From: Pleurodeles waltl
Taxonomy: Eukaryota; Chordata; Amphibia; Caudata; Salamandridae
Assembly (NCBI RefSeq): GCF_031143425.1
Contig: NC_090448.1
Coordinates: 529,374,313-529,438,312, forward strand
Length of the DNA stretch: 64,000 nt
Reading direction: 5' to 3'
Part shown: positions 54,545-64,000 of the stretch, in pieces
How positions within the stretch are numbered: position 1 is the stretch's first letter
Layout: each line of letters opens with the position of its first letter
Notes under the pieces: generated by a model
Databases searched by the model: none
What the model was told of the DNA's origin: nothing
Seen by the model: only the letters and a program-made list of their open reading frames with translations
Made by a program: the position numbers and the translations under genes

Positions 54545-56545
54545 TGTAGGAAAGTACCATCTTGCCTGGCATGTTACCCCCATATTTCACTGTATATATG
54601 TTGTTTTAGTTGTATGTGTCACTTGGACCCTGCCAGCCAGGGCCCCAGTGCTCATAAGTGTGCCTTGTAAATCTAAGCCCAGAGCTCCTCCAGTGTGCTC
54701 CAGACCTCTGCCATCTTGGAAACAGAGGTGCTGCTGGCACACTGGACTGCTCTGAGTGGCCAGTGCCAGCAGGTGACGTCAGAGACTCCTTCTGATAGGC
54801 TCTTACCTGTGTTGCTAGCCTATCCTCCTTCCTAAGTAGCCAAACCTCCTTTTCTGGCTATTTAGGGTCTCTGCTTTGGGGAATTCTTTAGATAACGAAT
54901 GCAAGAGCTCATCAGAGTTCCTCTGCATCTCTCTCTTCACCTTCTGCCAAGGAATCGACCGCTGACTGCTCTGGACGCCTGAAAAACTGCAACAAAGTAG
55001 CAAAGAAAACCTCCTGCAACCTTGTATCGCTGATCCAGCCGCCTTCTCGTCTGCTTTCCTGGTGGTGCATGCTGTGGGGGTAGTCTGCCTCCTCTCTGCA
55101 CTAGAAGCTCAGAAGAAATCTCCAGTGGGTCGACGGAATCTTCCCCCTGCGACCGCAGGTACCAAAAGACTGCATCACCGGTCCTCTGGGTCCCCTCTCA
55201 GCACGACGAGCGTGGTCCTTGGAACTCAGCAACTCTGTCCAAGTGACTCTCACAATCCATTGACTCTTCAGTCCAAGTTTGGTGGAGGTAAGTCCTTGCC
55301 TCCCCACGCTAGACTGCATTGCTGGGTAAAGCGTGATTTGCAGCTGCTCCGGCTCCTGTGCACTCTTCCAGGATTTTCTTTGTGCACAGACAAGCCTGGG
55401 TCCCCGACACTCTAACATGCAGTGCACGACCTCCTGAGTTGTCCTCCGGCGTCGTGGGACCTTCTTTTGTGACTTCGGGTGAGCTCCGGTTCACTCTTCT
55501 TCGTAGTGCCTGTTCCGGCACTTCTGCGGGTGCTGCTTGCTTCTGATTGGGCTCCTTGTCTTGCTGGGCGCCCCCTTTGTCCCCTCACGCAATTGGTGAC
55601 ATCCTGGTCCCTCCTGGGCCACAGCAGCATCCAAAAACCCTAACCGCGACTCTTGCAGCTAGCAAGGCTTGTTTGCGGTCTTTCTGCACGGAAACAACTC
55701 TGCAAGCTTCTTCACGACGTGGAACATCCATCCTCCAAAGGGGAAGTTCCTAGTCCTCTTTGTTCTTGCTGAATCCACAGCTTCTACCATCCGGTGGCAG
55801 CTTCTTTGCACCCTCAGCTGGCATTTCCTGGGCATCTGCCCAATCTCGATTTTTTGTCGCGACTCTTGGACTTGGTCCCCTTGTTCCACAGGTACTCTTG
55901 TCTGGAAATCCATCGTTGTTGCATTGCTGGTGTTGGTCTTCCTTGCAGAATTCCCCTATCACGACTACTGTGCTCTCTGGGGAACTTAGGTGCACTTTGC
56001 ACCCACTTTTCAGGGTCTTGGGGTGGGCTATTTTTCTAACCCTCACTGTTTTCTTACAGTCCCAGCTACCCTCTACAAGCTCACATAGGTGGTTCGCATT
56101 CCACTTCTAGAGTATATGGTTTGTGTTGCCCCTATACCTATGTGCTCTCATTGCAATCTATTGTGACTGTACATTGCTTGCATTGCTTTCTATTGCTATT
56201 ACTGCATATTTTTGGTATTGTGTACATATATTTTGTGTATATTTGCTATCCTCATACTTAGGGTACTCACTGAGATACTTTTGGCATATTGCCATAAAAA
56301 TAAAGTACCTTTATTTTTAGTATATCTGTGTATTGTGTTTTCTTATGATATTGTGCATATGACACCAGTGGTATAGTGGGAGCTTTGCATGTCTCCTAGT
56401 TCAGCCTAAGCTGCTCTGCTAAGCTACCCTTTTCAATCAGCCAAAGCTGCTAGACACCTCTTCTACACTAATAAGGGATACCTGGACCTGGTGCAGAGTG
56501 TAAGTACCCTTTGGTACTCACTACAAACCAGGCCAGCCTCCTACA
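54545..56545 (+). mobile_element. Gmr1-like 5' LTR (2001 bp, internally deleted)
   Basis: Starts TGTAGGAAAGTACC and ends CAGCCTCCTACA. Compared with the solo LTR (2956 bp) it lacks about 0.95 kb. Around 54668 the text jumps from GTGTGCCTTGTA through AATCTAA to GCCCAGAGCTCC. An AATAAA at about 56297 is the likely polyadenylation signal. Sequence to the right begins TTGGTTGTGCAGCGGTGGG. I could not assign this primer site to a tRNA. Confidence 0.93.
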
Positions 56546-56817
56546 TTGGTTGTGCAGCGGTGGGATAAGTACTTGCAACTACTTACCACTTTGTCATTTT
56601 GTACTTTTCATAAGAGAAAAATATACAAAACAAGTTCAGTGTATGTACACCTAACCAAAACGTTTTGCTTTTCTTCTCTTACTCTATTGCTAAGTGCTGA
56701 AAAGTACCTCTAAACTTTCAAAAAGTTTCTTAAAAGTTGAAAAAGTTTTTTTTCCTGTTCCTTAAAAAGTTCTGACATTTTTTCTTTCTTTTTCCGTCCC
56801 TTAAACCTTTTTCTATC

Positions 56818-58766
56818 ATGTCTGGTACAGGTCAAACTCTGGACCTGACCAGCACTGCTTATGACCACCTTAGCTGGAAAGGTGCAAGGAGTCTCTGCAT
56901 TGATAGAGGTTTAGGGGTAGGGAAGAATCCCTCTAGAGAATTGTTGGTTAATATGCTCATTGAACATGATAAGGCCATAGCTGGCACATCAGGTGACAGA
57001 TTAGCTGATGGTTCACACTCTGATTCTGAGGTAGCCCCAGCAAAAGTGTTAGATGGGAACCTTCCCAACCTGCCCCTTAGCAGGCCACCTAGCAGGGCTG
57101 GTACTGATGTGAGCTCTCATCACAGTAGGGATGTCACTCCTTTATGCCAGGTGTTAGAGAGCCATCTGTTAGGGACAGGTCTCCCTCTGTCCATTCACAC
57201 CATTCTTCTGTGTCTAGGCATGCCCAACCCACCCACCCTGATGACAGAGTGTTAGAAAGGGAACACAATAGATTGAGAGTGGAAGAGTCCAGGCTGAAGA
57301 TTAAAAAGCAACAGCTGGATCTAGACAGGGAAGCATTTGACTTAGAAAAAGAAAGGCAGAGCTTGGGGTTTGGACCCCATGGTGGCAGCAGCAGTATTAC
57401 AGAGAGTAATCCTGTAAAAGAGCATGATTCTAGGAATCTGCACAAGATAGGTCCCCCTTACAAGGAGGGGGATGACATTAACAAGTGGTTTGCTGCACTT
57501 GAGAGGGCCTGTGTTGTACAGGGGGTCCCTCAAAGGCAGTGGGCTGCTATCCTATGGCTATCTTTCAGTGGAAAGGGTAGGGATAGGCTGCTTACTGTGA
57601 AGGAAAGTGATGCCAATAATTTTACAGTTCTTAAGAATGCACTCCTAGATGGTTATGGCTTAACCACTGAACAGTACAGGATCAAGTTCAGAGAAACCAA
57701 AAAGGAGTCTTCACAAGACTGGGTAGACTTTGTTGACCATTCAGTGAAGGCCTTGGAGGGGTGGATACATGGCAGTAAAGTTTATGAAAACCTGTATAAC
57801 TTAATCCTGAGAGAGCATATTCTTAATAACTGTGTGTCTGATTTGTTGCACCAATATCTAGTGGACTCAGATCTGACCTCTCCCCAAGAGTTGGGAAAGA
57901 AGGCAGACAAATGGGTCAGAACAAGAGTGAACAGAAAAGTTCATACAAGGGGTGACAAGGATGGCAAGAAGAAGGATGGTAAGTCTTCAGACAAAAGTGG
58001 GGACAAATCTAAAAATGAGTCTTCATCAGGCCCACAAAAACACTCTGGTGGGGGTGGTGGGTCCAAATCCTCTTCAAATCAAGTAAAGAAACCTTGGTGC
58101 TATTTATGTAAAGTAAAAGGCCATTGGACAACTGATGCCAGTTGTCCAAAGAAAAGCACCAAGCCTCCCACTACCACAACCCCTACTGCTACACCTAGTG
58201 CCCCTGGTAATAGCAGTGGTGGTGGGAGCAAACCTACTAATAGCCAATCCAACGGAGTAGCTGGGCTCACTTTTGGTAATTTAGTTGGGGTTGGTCTTTT
58301 TAGGGAGACCACAGAGGCTGTGTTAGTCTCTGAAGGTGCCATTGATTTGGCCACCTTTGTTGCTTGTCCCCTTAATATGGATAAGTACAAGCAACTTCCC
58401 CTAATAAATGGTGTTGAGGTTCAGGCCTACAGGGACACAGGTGCCAGTGTTACCATGGTAATAGAGAAACTGGTCCACCCTGAACAACACCTACTTGGTC
58501 ACCAGTACCAAGTGACTGATGCTCATAACAACACTCTTAGCCACCCCATGGCTGTTGTGAATCTCAACTGGGGGGGGGGGGGTTACTGGGCCAAAGAAAG
58601 TTGTGGTTGCCTCAGATTTACCTGTAGACTGTCTACTAGGGAACGATTTAGAGACATCAGCTTGGGCAGAAGTGGAGTTGGAGGCTCATGCAGCAATGCT
58701 GGGCATTCCTGGGCATATTTTTGCTTTGACAAGGGCTCAGGCCAAAAAGCAAAAAGGACAGGGTGA
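56818..58766 (+). pseudogene. gag: Gmr1-like gag and protease
   Basis: Starts at ATG 56818 (MSGTGQTLDLTSTAYDHL). A frame change between 57144 and 57255 leads into a 540-codon frame from 57144. In that frame, residues 35-75 are a charged coiled coil and 100-260 are a SCAN-like capsid (LLDGYGLTTEQYRIKF, DWVDFVDHSVKALEGW). A Lys/Ser/Gly linker follows. A zinc knuckle lies at 319-334 with an unusual C-x2-C-x4-H-x6-C spacing, and protease DTGA is at 431-434. At the G-run 58571-58580 the frame is lost. The protease end (PVDCLLGNDL) reads on in another frame to a stop near 58766. The homopolymer length is the probable cause. Confidence 0.88.
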
Positions 58767-58782
58767 CTAGGATCCTGGAACA

Positions 58783-60410
58783 ATGGACCAAGTGCTCCCT
58801 AAAGCTAGGGCTAGTAAAGGTAAAACACTACCTACTATCCCTCCCTCTACAGTGGATTCAACTTCTGAGGAAGAAGAATTTCCACCCTGTGCAGAACCTT
58901 CACCAGAGGAGCTGGAAGCAGACACTGCTGAGCTTTTGGGTGGAGGGGGGCCTGCCAGGGAGGAGCTGAGTGTGGCACAGCAGACCTTTCCCACACTAGA
59001 GGGTCTAAGACAGCAAGCTGTCAAACAGCAAAATGGGGATGTCAGTGACTCTCACAGAGTTTACTGGGAGGACAACCTCTTGTATACTGAAGCAAGGGAT
59101 CCAAAACCTGGAGCAGCCAGGAGATTGGTGATTCCCCTGCAATACAGAGAGTTCCTCCTAACTCTAGCCCACGACATTCCCTTGGCTGGACATTTGGGGC
59201 AAATGAAAACATGGGACAGGCTTGTTCCCTTGTTTCATTGGCCTAGAATGTCAGAGGACACAAAGGAATTTTGTAAGTCCTGTGAAATCTGTCAAGCCAG
59301 TGGCAAAACAGGTGGCACCCCAAAGGCTCCCCTTATTCCACTACCTGTGGTTGGGGTTCCCTTTGAAAGGGTAGGGGTTGACATAGTTGGCCCCATTGAC
59401 CCTCCTACTGCTTCAGGCAATAGGTTTATTTTGGTGGTAGTGGACCATGCCACCAGATATCCTGAAGCAATTCCTCTAAGGACCACTACAGATCCTGCAG
59501 TGGCAAAGGCCCTCCTGGGAATCTTTTCCAGGGTGGGCGTCCCAAAAGAGGTGGTATCAGACAGGGGTAGCAACTTCATGTCTGCTTACTTAAAGGCCAT
59601 GTGGAAGGAATGTGGTGTAACATACAAATTCACCACACCCTATCATCCACAAACAAATGGACTGGTTGAGAGGTTTAATAAAACTCTCAAAGGAATGATA
59701 ATGGGACTCCCTGAAAAACTCCGGAGGAGATGGGATGTCCTGTTACCTTGCCTCCTTTTTGCTTACAGGGAGGTACCCCAAAAAGGAGTGGGCTTCAGCC
59801 CATTTAAACTCCTATTTGGACACCCTGTAAGATGTCCTCTAACACTTGTGAAGGAGGGTTGGGAACAACCTTTAAAAGCTCCTAAACAAGACATAGTGGA
59901 CTATGTACTTGGCCTAAGATCCAGAATGGCTGAGTACATGAAAAAGGCCAGTAAAAACCTTGAGGGCCAGCCAAGAGCTCCAAAAGCAAAGGCATGACCA
60001 GAAGGCTGTTCTGATTCAGTACCAACCAGGGCAGAAAGTGTGGGTCTTGGAGACTGTGGCCCCAAGAGCACTCCAAGACAAATGGAGTGGACCCCACATT
60101 ATTGTTGAGAAAAAGGGAGAAGTCCCCTACTTGGTTGACTTGGGCACTGCCAGGAGTCCCCTTAGGGTGCTCCATGTCAATCGCCTAAAACCCTACTATG
60201 ACAGGGCTGATCTCACCCTGCTCATGGCAACAGATGAAGGTCAGGAAGAAGAGAGTGACCCTCTCCCTGATCTCTTCTCTTCCACAGAACAAGATGCTCT
60301 AGAGGAAGGTGTAGTTCTGGCAGATTGTCTTACTGCTGAGCAGAAAGACCACTGCATAAATCTCCTGGGTCAGTTTTCTGAACTCTTTTCTACTGTGCCA
60401 GGCACCACTT
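58783..60410 (+). pseudogene. Gmr1-like integrase (upstream of RT)
   Basis: A 404-codon frame begins at 58783. The zinc domain has H130, H137, C167 and C170. The catalytic core has D200 (GVDIVGP), D260 (VSDRGSNF) and E296 (GLVERFNK), D-E spacing 35. A frame change near 59960-59997 leads to the C-terminal GPY/F-type module (KWSGPHIIVE...VLHVNRLKPYY, about 60080-60195) and an acidic linker. Another 1-nt change near 60415 joins the RT frame. The catalytic core itself is intact. Confidence 0.92.
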
Positions 60411-60416
60411 CTTGCT

Positions 60417-61751
60417 TTGAGCATAGATACTGGAGACAGCTTGCCTTTCAAAAGTAAGATCTATAGGCAGCCTGACCATGTCAGGGACTGCATAAAACAA
60501 GAGGTTCAGAAAATGCTTGTACTGGGAGTGGTTGAGCACTCTGAAAGTCCATGGGCCTCTCCTGTGGTACTTGTACCAAAACCTCATTCCAAAGATGGAA
60601 AGAAAGAAATGAGATTTTGTGTAGATTATAGAGGTCTCAACCAGGTAACTAAAACTGATGCTCACCCTATACCCAGGGCAGATGAGCTAATAGATACACT
60701 GGCATCTGCCAAGTATCTAAGCACCTTTGATTTGACTGCAGGGCATTGGCAGATCAAGTTATCAGAGGATGCTAAAGCAAAAACTGCATTTTCAACCATT
60801 GGAGGGCACTACCAATTCACAGTAATGCCTTTTGGGTTGAAAAATGCACCTGCCAATTTTCAGAGGTTGGTGAATACAGTCCTGCAAGGGTTGGAGGCTT
60901 TTAGTGCAGCATATCTAGATGATATAGCTGTCTTTAGCTCCACCTGGGATGATCACCTGGTCCACCTGTGGAAAGTTTTGGAGGCCCTGCAAAAGGCAGG
61001 CCTCACTATCAAGGCTTCAAAGTGCCAGATAGGGCAGGGGAAAGTGGTTTATCTGGGACACCTTGTAGGTGGAGAACAGATTGCACCACTTCAGGGGAAA
61101 ATCCAAACTATTATAGATTGGGTTCCCCCTACAACTCAGACTCAGGTGAGAGCCTTCTTAGGCCTCACTGGGTACTACAGGAGGTTCATAAAGAACTATG
61201 GCTCCATAGCAGCCCCTCTTAATGACCTCACATCTAAGAAAATGCCTAAAAAGGTATTGCGGACAGCTAACTGTCAGAAAGCTTTTGAGGAGCTGAAACA
61301 GGCCATGTGCTCTGCACCTGTCCTAAAAAGCCCCTGTTACTCCCAAAAATTCATTGTCCAAACCGATGCATCTGAGTTAGGGGTAGGGGCAGTCTTATCA
61401 TAACTCAATTCTGAGGGCTAGGATCAACTTGTTGCTTTTATCAGCAGGAGGGTGACCCCTAGAGAAAAGCGTTGGTCTGCCATAGAGAGGGAGGCCTTTG
61501 CTGTGGTCTGGGCACTGAAGAAGTTGAGGCCATACCTGTTTGGCACTCACTTCATTGTTCAGACAGACCACAAACCTCTACTTTGGCTAAAACAAATGAA
61601 AGGTGAAAACCCTAAATTGTTGAGGTGGTCCATATCTCTACAGGGAATGGAGTATACAGTGGAACATAGACCTGGGAGTACCCACTCCAATGCAGATGGA
61701 CTCTCCAGATATTTCCATTTAGACAATGAAGACTCATCAGGTCATGGCTAG
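60417..61751 (+). pseudogene. Gmr1-like reverse transcriptase and RNase H
   Basis: A 328-codon frame holds RT: RFCVDYRGLNQVT, D105 in STFDLTAGHWQI, FTVMPFGLKNAP and YLDD at 166-169. FLGLTGYYRRFIKNY and the RNase H opening VQTDASELGVGAVLS follow. TAA at 61401-61403 and TAG at 61419-61421 interrupt RNase H, which continues in the same frame with EREAFAVVWAL, QTDHKPLLWL and the terminal HSNADGLSR. It stops at 61749-61751, close to a G-run polypurine tract and the 3' LTR. No integrase follows, unlike normal gypsy. Confidence 0.93.
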
Positions 61752-61767
61752 TCTTATTGTCCTCTGT

Positions 61768-61784
61768 TTGGGGGGGGGGGGTTG
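61768..61784 (+). promoter_or_regulatory. Polypurine tract of the Gmr1-like element
   Basis: A TTTG followed by about 12 G then TTG directly precedes the 3' LTR start TGTAGG at 61785. Confidence 0.65.
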
Positions 61785-64000
61785 TGTAGGAAAGTACCAT
61801 CTTGCCTGGCATGTTACCCCCATATTTCACTGTATATATGTTGTTTTAGTTGTATGTGTCACTGGGACCTTGCCAGCCAGGGCCCCAGTGCTCATAAGTG
61901 TGCCCTGTATGTTTTCCCTGTGTGATGACTAAGGGCCAGATGTAGCAAACCATTTGCGACTCGCAAACGGCGAAAATCGCCGTTTGCGAGTCGCAAACGT
62001 GGGTTTGCCATGCAGAAATGCATATTGCGAGTCGTTACCGACTCGCAATATGCATTTCCGACTCGCAAATAGGAAGGGGTGTTCCCTTCCTATTTGCGAG
62101 TCGCAGTGGGATGCAATACCATTTGCGACCGCGTACGCGGTCGCAAATGGCATCGCAGTTACCATCCACTTCAAGTGGATGGTAACCCAGTCGCAAATTG
62201 GAAGGGGTCCCCATGGGACCCCTTCCAGTTTGTGACTGGACCCAAAAATACCGAAACTAAAGGTTTTTTTTTTTTTTAAAGTGCAGCTTGTTTTCCTGTA
62301 AGGAAAACGGTCTACACTTAAAAAAAAAAAAACTGCTTTATTTAAAAGCAGGTCACGAACATGGAGGTCTGCTGACGTGGGGCCGCAATTTGAGACCCAC
62401 CTCATGAATATTCATGAGGTGGGTCATTGCGACCCCATAGCGAGTCGCAGTCGGTGTCTGAGACACCGTACTGCATAGCAATTTGCGACTTGCAAATTGC
62501 GAGTCGCAGGGACTCGCAATTTGCAAGTCGCAAATTGCCGTTTTGCTACATCTGGCCCTAACTGTCTCACTGAGGCTCTGCTAACCAGAACCTCAGTGGT
62601 TATGTTCTCTCATTTCTTTCCAAATTGTCACTAACAGGCTAGTGACCAATTTCACCAATTTACATTGGCATACTGGAACACCCTTATAATTCCCTAGTAT
62701 ATGGTACTGAGGTACCCAGGGTATTGGGGTTCCAGGAGATCGATATGGGCTGCAGCATTTCTTTTGCCACCCATAGGGAGCTCTGGCAATTCTTACACAG
62801 GCCTGCCACTGCAGCCTGAGTGAAATAACGTCCACGTTATTTCACAGCCATTTACCACTGCACTTAAGTAACTTATAAGTCACCTATATGTCTAACCTTT
62901 ACCTGGTAAAGGTTGGGTGCAAAGTTACTTAGTGTGTGGGCACCCTGGCACTAGCCAAGGTGCCCCCACATTGTTCAGGGCAAATTCCCCGGACTTTGTG
63001 AGTGCAGGGACACCATTACATGCGTGCACTATACATATGTCACTACATATGTATAGCGTCGCAATGGTAACTCCGAACTTGCCCATGTAACATGTCTAAG
63101 ATCATGGAATTGTCACCCCAGTGCCATTCTGGCATTGGGGAGACAATTCCATGATCCCCGAGTCTCTAGCACAGACTGCCAAACTACCTTTCCCGGGGTT
63201 TCACTGCAGCTGCTGCCAACCCCTCAGACAGGTTTCTGCCCTCCTGGGGTCCAGCTAGGCTTGGCCCAGGAAGGCAGAACAAAGGACTTCCTCAGAGAGA
63301 GGGTGTTACACCCTCTCCCTTTGGTAAAAGGTGTCAGGGCTGGGGAGGAGTAACCTCCCCCAGCCTCTGGAAATGCTTTGATGGGCACAGATGGTGCCCA
63401 TCTCTGCATAAGCCAGTCTACACCGGTTCAGGGATCCCCCAGCCCTGCTTTGGCGCGAAACTGGACAAAGGAAAGGGGAGTGACCACTCCCCTGACCTGC
63501 ACCTCCCCTGGGAGGTGCCCAGAGCTCCTCCAGTGTGCTCCAGACCTCTGCCATCTTGGAAACAGAGGTGCTGCTGGCACACTGGACTGCTCTGAGTGGC
63601 CAGTGCCAGCAGGTGACGTCAGAGACTCCTTCTGATAGGCTCTTACCTGTGTTGCTAGCCTATCCTCCTTCCTAAGTAGCCAAACCTCCTTTTCTGGCTA
63701 TTTAGGGTCTCTGCTTTGGGGAATTCTTTAGATAACGAATGCAAGAGCTCATCAGAGTTCCTCTGCATCTCTCTCTTCACCTTCTGCCAAGGAATCGACC
63801 GCTGACTGCTCTGGACACCTGCAAAACCGCAACAAAGTAGCAAAGATGACTACTGAAACCTTGTATCGCTGATCCAGCCGCCTTCTTGTCTGCTTTCCTG
63901 GTGGTGCATGCTGTGGGGGTAGTCTGCCTCCTCTCTGCACTAGAAGCTCTGAAGAAATCTCCTGTGGGTCGACGGAATCTTCCCCCTGCAACCGCAGGCA
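61785..64000 (+). mobile_element. Gmr1-like 3' LTR, incomplete, with MITE inside
   Basis: Begins TGTAGGAAAGTACC and is nearly identical to the 5' LTR start and, from 63519, to 54680 onward. Unlike the 5' LTR it keeps the central 0.95 kb. It is interrupted by a 626-bp MITE at 61933-62558. The end lies beyond the window. Confidence 0.93.
61933..62558. mobile_element. 626-bp Harbinger-type fold-back MITE
   Basis: Ends are GGGCCAGATGTAGCAAA and its perfect complement, with TAA on both sides (61930-61932 and 62559-62561). The interior is full of palindromes built on GCGACTCGCAAA words, for example CTCATGAATATTCATGAG near 62401-62418. No coding. The same position is uninterrupted in the solo LTR. 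Confidence 0.93.

Larger units (their letters stand above)
54545..64000 (+). mobile_element. Gmr1-like Ty3/gypsy retrotransposon (runs off the window)
   Basis: The element has 5' LTR 54545-56545, gag/protease, integrase, RT, RNase H and 3' LTR from 61785. Integrase precedes RT, the hallmark of Gmr1-like elements first described from cod. Gag has a SCAN-like capsid, also a feature linked to this group. Several frameshifts and nonsense codons disable it. LTR parts aligned by eye differ by roughly 2%. Confidence 0.93.

Noticed and set aside
56546..56566. tRNA assignment for the Gmr1-like primer site (TTGGTTGTGCAGCGGTGGG)
   Set aside because: I could not match it confidently to any tRNA 3' end from memory.

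Overview
The window looks like intergenic DNA from a very large, repeat-dense vertebrate genome. I see no host gene. The mix of elements fits a urodele amphibian (salamander or newt): a DIRS-like tyrosine-recombinase retrotransposon, a Gmr1-like Ty3/gypsy element with integrase ahead of reverse transcriptase, Mag-like gypsy elements, endogenous retroviruses, large multi-gene PIF/Harbinger transposons and many fold-back MITEs. The species assignment is inference.

Layout. 1-176: end of a GC-rich MITE lying against a decayed class-I-like endogenous retrovirus (ERV-1, to about 5450) with integrase, env and 3' LTR. About 5500-13193: decayed DIRS-like element (gag, RT/RNase H, tyrosine recombinase), split by a 2956-bp solo LTR (7622-10577, 5-bp target duplication CTCAT). 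13194-16790: unassigned sequence ending in a purine-rich tract. 16791-23511: Harbinger copy 1 (decayed). 23971-33797: Harbinger copy 2, much better preserved. 35397-41401: a young Mag-like gypsy element (LTRs differ at 3 of 264 positions, CAGGG target duplication) carrying a 630-bp MITE three codons before its pol stop. About 42840-51098: an old Mag-like gypsy element split by a second, internally deleted retrovirus-like element (43051-48014), whose 3' LTR carries a hAT-type MITE. 51100-54544: unassigned sequence, a small minisatellite, two MITEs and an L1-like LINE fragment. 54545-64000: a Gmr1-like element that runs off the window, with a large Harbinger-type MITE in its 3' LTR.

The most notable object is Harbinger copy 2. 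Splice-site and reading-phase analysis supports three genes. The first is a DDE transposase whose first exon (24299-24381) sits beside the left terminus and whose second exon lies 5.9 kb away. The second is an opposite-strand three-exon SANT/Myb-like gene with a Pro/Ser/Thr-rich tail, nested inside the transposase intron. The third is an opposite-strand two-exon NAIF1-like SANT/Myb gene next to the right terminus. All exon phases join cleanly, and only one nonsense codon interrupts the transposase. Copy 1 keeps the same gene order from the nested gene rightward but has frameshifts, a lost splice acceptor and no first exon. The intron of copy 2 also holds a roughly 2-kb composite minisatellite. 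GC-rich MITEs at 1-176 and 35764-36393 share the Harbinger terminal sequence, so a Harbinger transposase of this type is their likely mobiliser (inference).

All coordinates and motifs were read by eye. Family names rest on motif recognition, not on a database search.
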